DNA from: JAGXFP01 sp039714535
GTDB taxonomy: Bacteria; Desulfobacterota; Desulfobulbia; Desulfobulbales; JAGXFP01
Length of the DNA: 64,000 nucleotides
Assembly (NCBI GenBank): GCA_039714535.1
Contig: JBDLJC010000007.1
Location: 1 to 64,000, forward strand
Reading direction: 5' to 3'
Position 1 is the first letter of the stretch; every line of letters begins with the position of its first letter. Positions 35,665 through 44,325 of the stretch are shown in pieces. The translations under genes were made by a program, and so were the position numbers. The notes under the pieces are model-generated. The model ran no database searches, was not told where the DNA came from, and saw only the letters and a program-made list of their open reading frames with translations.

Positions 35665-36744
35665 ATGCCAGACAGAATATTCAATTTCAGTGCCGGCCCT
35701 GGCACCCTACCCCTGGAAGTTTTACAACAGGCGGCCAAAGATGTGGTGAACTTTAATGACAAGGGTATCGGTCTGATCGAAATGAGTCATCGCAGCAAGG
35801 AGTTCGTGGCCGTGGCGGATGAAGCCGAAGCCCTTTTACGTGAACTTCTCGGCGTGCCAAATAATTTCAAGGTCCTTTTCCTCCAGGGCGGCGCCTCCAC
35901 CCAGTTTGCGATGGTGCCGATGAACCTGCTGGGCCCCGGCAAAAAAGCTACTTATCTGAATACCGGCGTCTGGTCGAAAAAAGCCATCAAAGAGGCCAAA
36001 TTATTAGGAGATGCGCAGGTAGCATATAGCAGCGAGGAGAGCAATTTCAACCATGTCCCAACCAATAATGATTACCAGGTTGGCAATGATTCCGAATATC
36101 TCTACTTTGTCTCGAATAACACCATTTACGGCACCCAATTTCATGGATTTCCCAAGACCGACAAGATGCTGGTCTGCGATATGTCATCTGACATAATGTC
36201 AAGACATCTGGATTTCAGCAAATTCGGGATTATCTTTGCCGGAGCCCAGAAGAATATGGGGCCGGCTGGTTGTGCGGTTGTTATTATTCGTGATGACCTG
36301 CTTGACCGAACGCCCGAAACCGTCCCGACCATGTTCCGCTACAAGACCCATGCCGATAAGGGCTCGATGTTTAACACCCCCCCCTGTTTCTCGATCCACG
36401 TTATCGGCCTTGTTTTGAAATGGCTGAAAAAGCTAGGCGGTATTTCCATAATTGAAGAGATGAACCGCGAAAAAGCCGCCTTGTTATATCAGGCCATCGA
36501 TGGCACGGATTTCTACCGGGGCCATGCCGAAGAAGCATCGAGATCACTGATGAATGTAGCCTTCAACCTGCCCACCCCTGAGTTAGAAGCAAAATTTGTC
36601 CAGGAAGCAACCGCCCAGGGATTCGACGGCCTGAAGGGCCATCGCTCGGTTGGTGGTTGCCGGGCCTCGATCTATAATGCCTTCCCCCGCGAGGGTGTTC
36701 AGAAGTTAATCTCGTTTATGCAAAAATTTGAACAGCAAAACTGA
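35665..36744 (+). CDS. serC: Phosphoserine aminotransferase
   Basis: 359 residues from the ATG at 35665, which has a GGAGG site 4 nt upstream; an in-frame ATG at 35644 lies before that site. The class V aminotransferase fold is clear: FNFSAGPGTLPLEVL at the N-terminus, FLQGGAST, the PLP-Lys in FAGAQKNMGPAG (the K), and TPPCFSIHVIGLVLKWL. It converts 3-phosphohydroxypyruvate to phosphoserine (and the analogous step in pyridoxine synthesis). Followed by a strong terminator-type hairpin. Confidence 0.95.
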   Translation: MPDRIFNFSAGPGTLPLEVLQQAAKDVVNFNDKGIGLIEMSHRSKEFVAVADEAEALLRELLGVPNNFKVLFLQGGASTQFAMVPMNLLGPGKKATYLNTGVWSKKAIKEAKLLGDAQVAYSSEESNFNHVPTNNDYQVGNDSEYLYFVSNNTIYGTQFHGFPKTDKMLVCDMSSDIMSRHLDFSKFGIIFAGAQKNMGPAGCAVVIIRDDLLDRTPETVPTMFRYKTHADKGSMFNTPPCFSIHVIGLVLKWLKKLGGISIIEEMNREKAALLYQAIDGTDFYRGHAEEASRSLMNVAFNLPTPELEAKFVQEATAQGFDGLKGHRSVGGCRASIYNAFPREGVQKLISFMQKFEQQN

Positions 36745-36747
36745 TGA

Positions 36748-36807
36748 CGTCGCAGATAGCGAAGACTCCGAAAATTCCGATCTGCGACGCCGTAGATCGG
36801 AATTTTT
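36748..36807 (+). terminator. Terminator after serC with an alternative competing hairpin
   Basis: AAAATTCCGATCT (36771-36783) pairs with AGATCGGAATTTT followed by a T (36794-36807), a good intrinsic terminator. In addition CGTCGCAGAT (36748-36757) is the exact complement of ATCTGCGACG (36780-36789), which overlaps the first arm. The two hairpins are mutually exclusive, the layout of an attenuator. They lie between serC and the downstream radical SAM gene. Confidence 0.7.
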
Positions 36808-36847
36808 GTTTGGCCATCTCGATGTTGCTGCCCATTGGTTGCTCTAA

Positions 36848-37717
36848 ATGAATTACGAAGGAAACGTCATCAGGCCGCCAAGTGAGTCCGATAGTATAAT
36901 TCTCCAGGTAACCGTTGGCTGCTCCCATAATAAGTGCGCCTTTTGCGCCACCTATCGCGATGAACTTTTCCGCCTCAAGGACGCGCGGATTATCGAAGAA
37001 GATCTTGATTTCGCCGCCCGATATTGCACGCGGCAGAAGAGGGTTTTTCTGGCGGACGGCGATGTCCTGAGCCTGCCCCAGCAAAAACTTGTCGAGCTTC
37101 TCAGCCAAATTAGAGATCGTCTTCCTTGGGTCACTAGAATTTCCCTTTATGGCAATGCCAAAAATATCCTGCGTAAGAGCGAAGCTGAATTAAAACAACT
37201 CAAAGACCTCGGCCTGGCCCGGGTCTTTATGGGGTTGGAAAGCGGTCACGACCCTACCCTTTTGGCAATTAACAAGGGGGCGGACTCGGCAAAGATGATT
37301 AAGGCCGGCAGACTGATCAGGGCGGCCAGACTGTTTCTGTCGGTGACGGTTTTGCTCGGTGTCGCCGGGCGTGATAACTCCGAGGCCCATGCCCGGGCTA
37401 CCGGCCAGGTAATTTCCGCGATGGGTCCAAATCAGGTCGGGGTCCTGACCCTGATGTTGCTGCCTGGCACCCCTCTATACGAGCAAGAAGGAAAAGGCGA
37501 GTTTGTCCTGCCCGATCAGGCCGGTTTTTTACGGGAACTTTATCTTATGGTCGAGAACATCGAGCTTGACCGACTCCAGTTCCAGTCGAACCATGCCTCC
37601 AATTATTTACCGATTAACTGCCGGCTACCGAGGGACCGCCAGACGGTGCTGGCCGCCATCGCTAAAGCGTTAAATGGCGAGATTGCCCTGAAACCAGAAC
37701 ATCTAAGAGTGTTATGA
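36848..37717 (+). CDS. Radical SAM protein of unknown substrate
   Basis: 289 residues. Cluster cysteines occur as VGCSHNKCAFCATYRDE near residue 24 (a C-x4-C-x2-C spacing rather than the usual C-x3-C-x2-C). They are followed by core strand blocks RVFLADGDVLSLP, RISLYGNAKNIL and ARVFMGLESGHDPTLLAINKG. This is the Elp3/MiaB-like radical SAM fold. It overlaps rlmN by 4 nt (ATGA), so the two are coupled. Proteins of this type are common in anaerobes without an assigned reaction. Confidence 0.8.
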   Translation: MNYEGNVIRPPSESDSIILQVTVGCSHNKCAFCATYRDELFRLKDARIIEEDLDFAARYCTRQKRVFLADGDVLSLPQQKLVELLSQIRDRLPWVTRISLYGNAKNILRKSEAELKQLKDLGLARVFMGLESGHDPTLLAINKGADSAKMIKAGRLIRAARLFLSVTVLLGVAGRDNSEAHARATGQVISAMGPNQVGVLTLMLLPGTPLYEQEGKGEFVLPDQAGFLRELYLMVENIELDRLQFQSNHASNYLPINCRLPRDRQTVLAAIAKALNGEIALKPEHLRVL

Positions 37718-38793
37718 ACAAAGTAGACTTAAAGAATTTAACCCAGGAGCAGTTGATTGCCTACGTGCAAGAATTGGGTTTACCGGTATTCCGGGGCCGC
37801 CAGATCTTCTCCTGGTTATACCGCCCGGGCATTAATGATTTCAGCCAGATGACCGACCTCAACAAGGAATTACGGGCGACCCTTGCTGATAAGGCCGAAA
37901 TCAGCCAACTGCCGGTGGCCAAGCAGGAAAAATCAAAAGACGGCACCATCAAATTTGCCTTCAGATTGAATGATAACGAGATTATCGAATCCGTCCTGAT
38001 CCCCGAAGAAGATCGCAACACCCTCTGTATCTCCTGCCAGGTAGGTTGTGCCATGGGCTGTGATTTCTGTCTGACCGGCACCATGGGCCTCACCAGGAAT
38101 CTTACCCCGGCCGAAATCGTCAATCAGGTCTGCGCAGTGATCAAGGAAATGCCGGAGGAGATGTGCCACGGTGACAAGAAAAACAGCTGTATCAACAATC
38201 TGGTCTTCATGGGCATGGGGGAGCCGCTGGCCAATCTTGACAACCTCCTTACTGCCTTAGATATTCTCATGGACCAGCGGGGCCTTGATTTCTCAGGACG
38301 AAAAATCACCGTCTCGACCTGCGGCATCGTGCCGAAGATGAAGGAGCTGGGCGAGAAAACCGCCGTCAACCTGGCGGTATCTTTACACAGTGTCAACGAT
38401 GAGGTCAGAAGCCAGTTGATGCCGATCAACCGTAAATATCCGGTGGAGCAACTTATCCAGGCCTGCCGGGATTTCCCGATGCCCAAACGCCGCATGATCA
38501 TGTTCGAATATATAATGATCAAGGGTCTCAACGATTCCGATGCCGATGCCCGGGAACTGGCCCATAAATTGCGGGATATAAAGTGCAAGATCAACCTGCT
38601 CCCCTATAACGAATGCCCCGGCACCGATTATCAATGCCCGTCACGGGAGCGGACCGAGGCCTTTCAGCAGATCCTGCGTAAGGCCGATTATACCGTTTTT
38701 ATAAGATCAAGCCGTGGCAGTGACATCTCCGCCGCCTGTGGCCAGCTGGCGGTGAAGGCAAACAGCGAAAAAGGCGAGGAGCGAGGGGCATAA
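37714..38793 (+). CDS. rlmN: 23S rRNA/tRNA adenine-C2-methyltransferase RlmN
   Basis: 359 residues. The radical SAM motif is GCAMGCDFCLTGTMG (about residues 109-123), with the N-terminal HhH-like domain before it (VYRGRQIFSWLY-type, here VFRGRQIFSWLY). The methyl-transfer cysteine lies in DISAACGQLA near residue 350. GMGEPLANLDN and INLLPYNE are also typical. It methylates C2 of A2503 in 23S rRNA and A37 in some tRNAs. Coupled to the preceding radical SAM gene. Confidence 0.95.
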   Translation: MNKVDLKNLTQEQLIAYVQELGLPVFRGRQIFSWLYRPGINDFSQMTDLNKELRATLADKAEISQLPVAKQEKSKDGTIKFAFRLNDNEIIESVLIPEEDRNTLCISCQVGCAMGCDFCLTGTMGLTRNLTPAEIVNQVCAVIKEMPEEMCHGDKKNSCINNLVFMGMGEPLANLDNLLTALDILMDQRGLDFSGRKITVSTCGIVPKMKELGEKTAVNLAVSLHSVNDEVRSQLMPINRKYPVEQLIQACRDFPMPKRRMIMFEYIMIKGLNDSDADARELAHKLRDIKCKINLLPYNECPGTDYQCPSRERTEAFQQILRKADYTVFIRSSRGSDISAACGQLAVKANSEKGEERGA

Positions 38794-39023
38794 AGATATA
38801 ACTTTCTGCCACCGTTAACTCAGTTTCTTCTAATTTTATAGCCCCCCCACTACCTCGATTTATGCAGAAAGTAATTGGGCAGCGCAAGGCAATTAAATCA
38901 ACAAAACGATAACATCCCCTCGCCTCTTGCTTTTTGTCTGAAATTCTTACACAAACAGATCAGACCGTGATTTCAAGAATGTGATCACCAGCAATCAAAC
39001 TATCTGTTATTTTTCTGCGTGCC

Positions 39024-39380
39024 TCAAAAAATCCCCAGCGCCGTCTTCAGATCACTGATCTGAAACGGCTTGCTTAAGACCCCATCATAGCCGTGCTGCT
39101 CAAACTCGTAGATTATTTCTTCATAAGGACTATTGCAACAGGCAATCACCTTTAAGTCGGGATTGATTCCCTTTAACTTCTTGAGAATTTTGCTACTGCT
39201 GTGCATGTCGGTTATTTCAAGCAAAATTGAGATATAGGTTTTGTGGTTACCTGATTTGACAATATGAGCTTCTACTTCTGCATAGTTTTTTAAGAAATCT
39301 ACCTCTATTTGCCAGGCCCTCATAAGCTCGGCAAAAAACCTCCTTAAGGTCTCGTTGCCTTCAACCACAAGAATTTTCAT
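39024..39380 (-). CDS. Degenerate receiver domain (pseudo-receiver)
   Basis: 118 residues with the receiver fold, but the switch residues are altered. The usual acidic pair is EG (KILVVEGNETLRR), and the phospho-acceptor Asp is replaced by Glu in ISILLEITDM (about residue 59). The Lys (LSKPF) is kept. Such a protein cannot be phosphorylated in the usual way and may be locked in an active-like state. The nearest upstream gene is the FHA/AAA+ regulator at 39702-41063 on the same strand, with which it may act. Confidence 0.75.
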   Translation of the reverse strand: MKILVVEGNETLRRFFAELMRAWQIEVDFLKNYAEVEAHIVKSGNHKTYISILLEITDMHSSSKILKKLKGINPDLKVIACCNSPYEEIIYEFEQHGYDGVLSKPFQISDLKTALGIF

Positions 39381-39701
39381 CTCCCCCCCCCAAAAAAAAA
39401 TGATTAGTAGCCTCTACCTTAAAGAAGCAAAAGCCATGCCGTAAACCAATGGGACCAAGGGGTAAACTAAAATCAGGCCTAACTACACCCAGTTGAAATG
39501 ATGAATAACCAACCCTGGAAACTAGGAGAGGTAAGTGTCAGGCTAATTAGCGACGTCTTGGAGAGATAAAAAAAGGGGGCAGTGTCTGAATTTCTGACAA
39601 CAAAAACTTACTTGGTCGGGGACTAGCGTTCAGTACGAGCCAGGATTGGTTTTCTGAGTGGGGGTTGAAGCCTACTGTAAGATTATCTGACAGAGAGTTT
39701 T
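39381..39701. other. Intergenic, nothing recognised
   Basis: 321 bp between two minus-strand regulators. It contains a run of nine Cs followed by As close to the receiver start (39383-39399), and no clear terminator or gene. Confidence 0.4.
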
Positions 39702-41063
39702 TTACTTGATCTGATATTTTTTGATTTTTTTATAGAGAGTGTCCCGGGATATGCCCAGGAGTTGGGCGGCTTGGAGTTTCACCCCGTTTGTCTTTTCTAG
39801 AACCCGGGATATATGATTTTTCTCCATCTCTTTCAAGGACCACAATTCATCGAGTTGCATTCGCCTGGTTTCCGAGTTGACGTCTTCGGTAGGAATATCC
39901 AGATCTGACGCAGCTACCACCGAACTCTTGCTTCTGACCATGGTGTTCAACAGGATGTTTTTCAGTTCCCTGATATTATCGGGCCAATGATAGGATAGCA
40001 GCTTTACCTCCGCCTCTTTTGATATTTTTTTTATCCCAATGTCATATTTATCGGCATGCCGATCTATAAAAAATTTTGCCAAGGGGATAATGTCTTCTTT
40101 TCTTTCCCTAAGAGGCGGGATCTCCAGGGAAATACAGGCCAGCCTTTGGAACAGGTCTCTCCGAAAAGATTTCCTTTTAATCATGGAGGCAATGTCCTGG
40201 TTGGTGGCGGCCACCAGTCGCAGGTCTATCTTTCTAACCTTGATATCCCCAAGCCTGGTCAACTTGTGGTCTTCGATGAACCGGAGAAGTTTCGGTTGCA
40301 AGGCCAGGTCCATATCCCCTATTTCGTCTAAAAAGATGGTGCCGTTTATCGCCTGTTCCAGTTTGCCCGGCCGGTCACAGGCATTATGAAACGCCCCTTT
40401 GACTGAACCAAACAACTCGCTTTCGAAAATACCTTCAGGGATAGCGGAGCAGTTAAGGGGCACAAAGGCCCCCTTGCCGGCAGAAAACCTGTGGAGAGTT
40501 TGCGCCACGATCTCTTTACCGGTCCCGGATTCCCCCAGGATCAGGACGGGCACATTGATTTTGCTGATCTCTTGAATATCCATGAAGAGATTCATCATGC
40601 TGTCGCTCTCAACAATTACGCCAGCCTCTTTCAGGAGGTTCTTTAGTTTGATTTTTTTCTCAAGAGTTTTCTGGCAGGTTGAGGTTAATATCGTTTTTTT
40701 ATCATTTGAATTACCTTCAGCCTGTTTATCTATAATATCTTGATCCGGTGTCCCGGCGGGGTGAAATACTGCTTTGGTGTCGACAAAGGTGAATGAATAA
40801 CCGGCTACCTGGAACTTCATCCCATTGACAAGACGACATTTCTTGACGGTCTGTTGATCGACAATGGTGCCGTTACGGCTGGTATCATGGAGGACATGAT
40901 GGCCGTGTTCTTCAGCTATGAATAGGTGATTGCGGGAGATCTTCCGGTCATCATTATCACAGAAAATGATATCGTTGCCTTCTCCCCGACCTATCTTTAT
41001 CTTGCTAAAAAACTTGAAGATATTATGGATGTTGCCTGATTTCTCGACGACAAGATACGGCAT
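39702..41063 (-). CDS. FHA-domain AAA+ enhancer-binding-type regulator
   Basis: 453 residues. An N-terminal FHA domain (IGRGEGNDI, RKISRNHLFI, DTSRNGTIV; about 1-95) binds phosphothreonine. The AAA+ domain has Walker A GESGTGKE, Walker B GTIFLDEIGD and YHWPDNIRELKN, and the protein ends in a Fis-type helix-turn-helix (LQAAQLLGISRDTLYKKIKKY). The loop that contacts sigma-54, GAFTGA in active activators, reads GAFHNA here, so sigma-54 activation is doubtful; it may regulate in another way. There is no receiver domain; the input is probably a Ser/Thr kinase, not seen in the window. Confidence 0.88.
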   Translation of the reverse strand: MPYLVVEKSGNIHNIFKFFSKIKIGRGEGNDIIFCDNDDRKISRNHLFIAEEHGHHVLHDTSRNGTIVDQQTVKKCRLVNGMKFQVAGYSFTFVDTKAVFHPAGTPDQDIIDKQAEGNSNDKKTILTSTCQKTLEKKIKLKNLLKEAGVIVESDSMMNLFMDIQEISKINVPVLILGESGTGKEIVAQTLHRFSAGKGAFVPLNCSAIPEGIFESELFGSVKGAFHNACDRPGKLEQAINGTIFLDEIGDMDLALQPKLLRFIEDHKLTRLGDIKVRKIDLRLVAATNQDIASMIKRKSFRRDLFQRLACISLEIPPLRERKEDIIPLAKFFIDRHADKYDIGIKKISKEAEVKLLSYHWPDNIRELKNILLNTMVRSKSSVVAASDLDIPTEDVNSETRRMQLDELWSLKEMEKNHISRVLEKTNGVKLQAAQLLGISRDTLYKKIKKYQIK

Positions 41064-41328
41064 TGATTCCCCCTTTTAATCAATTGTCGCAACAAACAAC
41101 AATAGTACATTTTATCGATAAGAACTCAAGGATAAACAGCTCTATTTATCAATAAGGGCTAGGGAAGAGCCAGGTATAAAATCAGGGTTTTGCTCACTCG
41201 GCAGGCTTGCTATTCATAATATCTTACAATCCTGCTGTAACCCTCAATATTAATGATTATTTTATTACAGGTAGGGGCCTGGTTGGTATCAACCATATAT
41301 ATTTTCCGATTTAGGGGTGAAGAGAAAA

Positions 41329-41541
41329 ATGTCATTCCAGAAACTGCCTGGAAATAAGGGGATGATCTATATCCCGGATCGCAGAAAGATCGCGAAAAAG
41401 CACCCCTGCCGGGACTGCTTTTCGTGCCATTGGTGTAGCAACGAACGTTGTCGCACCTGCCGGTCGAAATGTGACCGGGAAGAGAAGGAAGACATCTCAA
41501 GTCAAAACTGTATTTTCATTCGGAAACAGGAAGAGCGTTGA
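41329..41541 (+). CDS. Small cysteine-rich protein
   Basis: 70 residues from the ATG at 41329, which follows a GGTGAAGAG site. Nine cysteines are clustered in HPCRDCFSCHWC and ERCRTCRSKC, with another near the end. It probably binds one or two metal ions. The N-terminus GMIYIPDRRKIAKKHP recurs in similar small proteins of Desulfobacterota as I remember them. It is divergent from the FHA regulator and its last 26 bp overlap the convergent gene 41516-42292. Function unknown. Confidence 0.65.
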   Translation: MSFQKLPGNKGMIYIPDRRKIAKKHPCRDCFSCHWCSNERCRTCRSKCDREEKEDISSQNCIFIRKQEER

Positions 41542-42292
41542 GACTTTCTTTTGCAAAGTTTTGAATTTTCCAATTTGATGATGTTCTAGAAATTTTTCGT
41601 AAAGTGGCTCTATACTGGGGATCTCCCGAGGAAGCAAGAGCTTTGCATAGCCAGGATATTGTATCAACATGGTCATGTTCCAATGAGTTCTTGGCGTAAT
41701 TTGCTAATAATTCCACCTCTATGATATTAAAGATTTCAGGACTTGATTTGCTACTCCTAAACACGATTTTTGCGCCATCACGCTTTATATTTACGTTGTC
41801 AGCTCTGATCATGTTAGCAATTCTGTTTTCTTCCGGAGATAATGCCTCGTCATACAATGCCGTACTATTAACAATCTTATTTCGCTCGCTATATTCATCA
41901 AGATTTTCTAAGCTTTGTTTTGCATAACGTTTAATTTTATTATTATCGATACTATCAATTACTTTCTGCAAGGTGGATTGATATCTATAATCACCGGAAG
42001 ATGCTAGGGCCTTGCAAAGCCAAGAAGCCTCATCAATATGCATTTTACTTAAATTTGTAGCGTGCAAGTACTTGAGAAGATTTTTTTCAACTGCATCATA
42101 CAATGAAGAACTGGCAATTGCTGAATTGGAAATTAGCTTTGCTGCTGTTATACGCACTATTATATTGTTGGAGTGAAGTTTGCCGATATAGTCCTGGACT
42201 TCGCTTTCCCTGTTATCTGAGCAGAAAGAATTTGTTGTGAAACATAAAACGAGGATTACCAATAATGCCATTGAAAATCTTATTTTCTTCAT
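41516..42292 (-). CDS. Exported helical-repeat protein
   Basis: 258 residues with a signal peptide (FSMALLVILVLCFTTNSFCS). The mature protein contains two copies of one module: SWLCKALASSGDYRYQSTL (about 91-109) and SWLCKALASSGDPQYRATL (about 209-227), each followed by an Ile/Lys/Asn-rich helix and AKxSL. This is a HEAT-like internal duplication. The start follows GGGGAG. The gene lies at the left border of the cassette array and may be cargo. Function unknown. Confidence 0.7.
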   Translation of the reverse strand: MKKIRFSMALLVILVLCFTTNSFCSDNRESEVQDYIGKLHSNNIIVRITAAKLISNSAIASSSLYDAVEKNLLKYLHATNLSKMHIDEASWLCKALASSGDYRYQSTLQKVIDSIDNNKIKRYAKQSLENLDEYSERNKIVNSTALYDEALSPEENRIANMIRADNVNIKRDGAKIVFRSSKSSPEIFNIIEVELLANYAKNSLEHDHVDTISWLCKALASSGDPQYRATLRKISRTSSNWKIQNFAKESLNALPVSE

Positions 42293-42618
42293 TATTTCAT
42301 CTCCCCTTAAATTGCGCCGTTGGTGCCACTTCTATATTGTTAAATAGAGTCTCACAATTGCCTCCACAGCATTTCATTGATAATGGTATGTCATTTTCAG
42401 TATTTCTGACAAGTATTATCTGGCAATTTCCTCCAATATCAAATCCAAGGCCCCTTTCTTAACCTTGTTCAGAGGGCCTCCTCAGCAACCCGCCCCACCT
42501 CCACCAACACCCCGGCCAATCGTCGCACCACCAGACCGGCCAGCGGAATTGCCCCACCAGGCCGCATTCCTTCACCCGGCGGGCCGCTTAACGCTGATTA
42601 TGTTGTTGCATGTTTTTG
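42293..42618. repeat. Degenerate attC-like region, left end of the cassette array (site A)
   Basis: No gene. The part at about 42530-42607 aligns with site B (44239-44325): both have CCAGCG, then CAGGCCGCAT, then TTCACC followed by a GG. It contains GCTTAAC (on the minus strand GTTAAGC, a perfect GTTRRRY core) near 42586-42592. The rest is unusually GC rich (CCCACCTCCACCAACACCCC). The arms do not pair cleanly, so I treat it as decayed. Confidence 0.45.
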
Positions 42619-42990
42619 CTAAATAAATGCATGAATTAAAAAAGCGCCAAAAGCCGAGGCAAAGATGCCGCCGACACGACCCAGAGTTTTTACTTGCGCC
42701 AAGGCCCAGGCCATTAACGTGATAAAATTATTGCGGCCAATTACAGCGAAAAACACAGCTGCGACTATTGATAGCCAACCAATAATTTCAATTACGAAAG
42801 GATATTTAGAAACACCTGCTTGAGATATAAGAAATGCGCCAAGGACTAGTCTTATTGCTACAGCTAATATGTGTAACTCAATCTTATCGGATTTTTTTCG
42901 TAATAAACCAAATGCTATCTCCGGATTAATTAAAATCACTATTCCGGCCAAACAAGTCAGGGTGCTAAATATAATTATAAATAGAGTCAT
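42619..42990 (-). CDS. Small membrane protein, probable cassette gene
   Basis: 123 residues with four membrane helices (about 3-22, 38-58, 64-84 and 100-122). No family recognised. The start at 42990 follows AAAGGAATC. It lies between attC-like sites A and B, together with the kamA-type gene upstream, since no site separates the two. Typical of the short hydrophobic proteins found in integron cassettes. Confidence 0.65.
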   Translation of the reverse strand: MTLFIIIFSTLTCLAGIVILINPEIAFGLLRKKSDKIELHILAVAIRLVLGAFLISQAGVSKYPFVIEIIGWLSIVAAVFFAVIGRNNFITLMAWALAQVKTLGRVGGIFASAFGAFLIHAFI

Positions 42991-43074
42991 GACCTGATTC
43001 CTTTAGAATCATAAGGACCTGCATAAACGGTGAGTTAAATTAAGCCATTCCTTTTTTCTTAAAACCAGCCTTCA

Positions 43075-44148
43075 TTACGGCATGTTAGGGATTTTGGTGG
43101 TCTCACCCTTATAATTTCGTACTGTGTATTCTTTTTCGTTTTTATCAACAATATAATAGTCAGGCATTAATGGGATCTTGCCGATGTTAGTCGCCAGCAC
43201 GTACATAGGTTGTGCCAGACCGGTGGTATGACCACGCAATGCATCACGAATCAACTCTGCTCCTTTTTCCACGGTCGTACGAAAGTGATCGATTCCCGGA
43301 GCCGGTTCACAATAAAAAACATAGTAGGGACGGATACGGGTACGTAGTAATTTCTGATGCAATTCTCTGAATGTATCCACATCATCATTGATGCCCTTCA
43401 GCAATACCGCCTGATTTCCCACATTGATGCCGCAACTCATCAATTCGTAAACCGCTTTTGCTGTTTTTTCGGTAATTTCTTTCGGGTGGTTACACTGGGT
43501 ATTTATCCAAACCGGGACGTTATGGAACCCCCCGATCGCTTTTTTCAATCCTTCTGTAATACGCTGGGGAAGGACTATTGGCAGCCGGGAGCCAATCCTG
43601 ATCATTTCGATGTGTGGCATTTCGCGAAGTTTGGCAATCAGGTATTCAAGTTTTTCGTCTGACAAAAGCAATGGATCGCCACCAGTAATTAATACGTCGC
43701 GAATCTCAGGGTGTTCCGCGATCCAAGCCAACCCTTCCTCAACATCAAAATTAAGTTGCAAATCCTGATCGACAACCAGTTCCTTACGGAAACAGTGCCG
43801 ACAATAAATACCACAAACCTGCACAACGGTAAAAGCGACACGATCATGATACTGACGGGCAATACTATCAGGGCGGATTTCTTCGGTTGCCCTATTCTCT
43901 TTCCAGACCAGGTAGTTTTCCATCCCGTATTCGTTAATCTGCTCTTTCATGGATGGGATCACTTGCTTTCGGATCGGACAATTCGGGTCATCCTTATCCA
44001 TCAGCGAGGCAAAATAGGGCGTTGTCCCCCACTTGGTTCTCAAAGTCTCTATTGCCTCCCTTTCATCATCAGAGACATTGATATACCTTGCAAGCTTTTC
44101 AAGTGTATTCACTTGATTATTCATCTGTTCAACCCATTCTTCTGCCAT
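43075..44148 (-). CDS. KamA-family radical SAM aminomutase
   Basis: 357 residues. The radical SAM motif is VCGIYCRHCFRKE (about residues 112-124), after the family's N-terminal block (PIRKQVIPSMKEQ). Further KamA-like blocks are EIRDVLITGGDPLLLSDEKLEYL, RIGSRLPIVLPQRIT, GNQAVLLKGINDD and RPYYVFYCEPAPGIDHFRTTVEKG. These enzymes use PLP and SAM to move an amino group on lysine (2,3-aminomutase) or related substrates. The length lies between EpmB and clostridial KamA. It sits inside the attC-flanked array, an unusually large metabolic enzyme for a cassette. RBS AAAGGTAA. Confidence 0.82.
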   Translation of the reverse strand: MAEEWVEQMNNQVNTLEKLARYINVSDDEREAIETLRTKWGTTPYFASLMDKDDPNCPIRKQVIPSMKEQINEYGMENYLVWKENRATEEIRPDSIARQYHDRVAFTVVQVCGIYCRHCFRKELVVDQDLQLNFDVEEGLAWIAEHPEIRDVLITGGDPLLLSDEKLEYLIAKLREMPHIEMIRIGSRLPIVLPQRITEGLKKAIGGFHNVPVWINTQCNHPKEITEKTAKAVYELMSCGINVGNQAVLLKGINDDVDTFRELHQKLLRTRIRPYYVFYCEPAPGIDHFRTTVEKGAELIRDALRGHTTGLAQPMYVLATNIGKIPLMPDYYIVDKNEKEYTVRNYKGETTKIPNMP

Positions 44149-44238
44149 CTTTTACCTTTATTACTGTTTGTGAAAATTCCAGAATTAGCGGTGAGACTTG
44201 ATCACACGGCGTTTATGCATCAGGTAAACCATAATGCA

Positions 44239-44325
44239 GCCGAACTCAGCGGACCAGCGAGGTCGTACCATCAGGCCGCATGCGTTCACCTGGTCTGATT
44301 CTACCGTGTACTAATACTATTAGCT
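44239..44325 (-). repeat. attC-like site B
   Basis: Ends GCCGAAC (44239-44245) and ATTAGCT (44319-44325) are near the RYYYAAC/GTTRRRY consensus. Inner arms GGACCAG (44251-44257) and CTGGTCT (44290-44296) pair with one wobble, around the shared core CAGGCCGCATGCGTTC. The stop codon of the next gene (44320) falls in the end box, as is common for cassettes. Confidence 0.6.
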
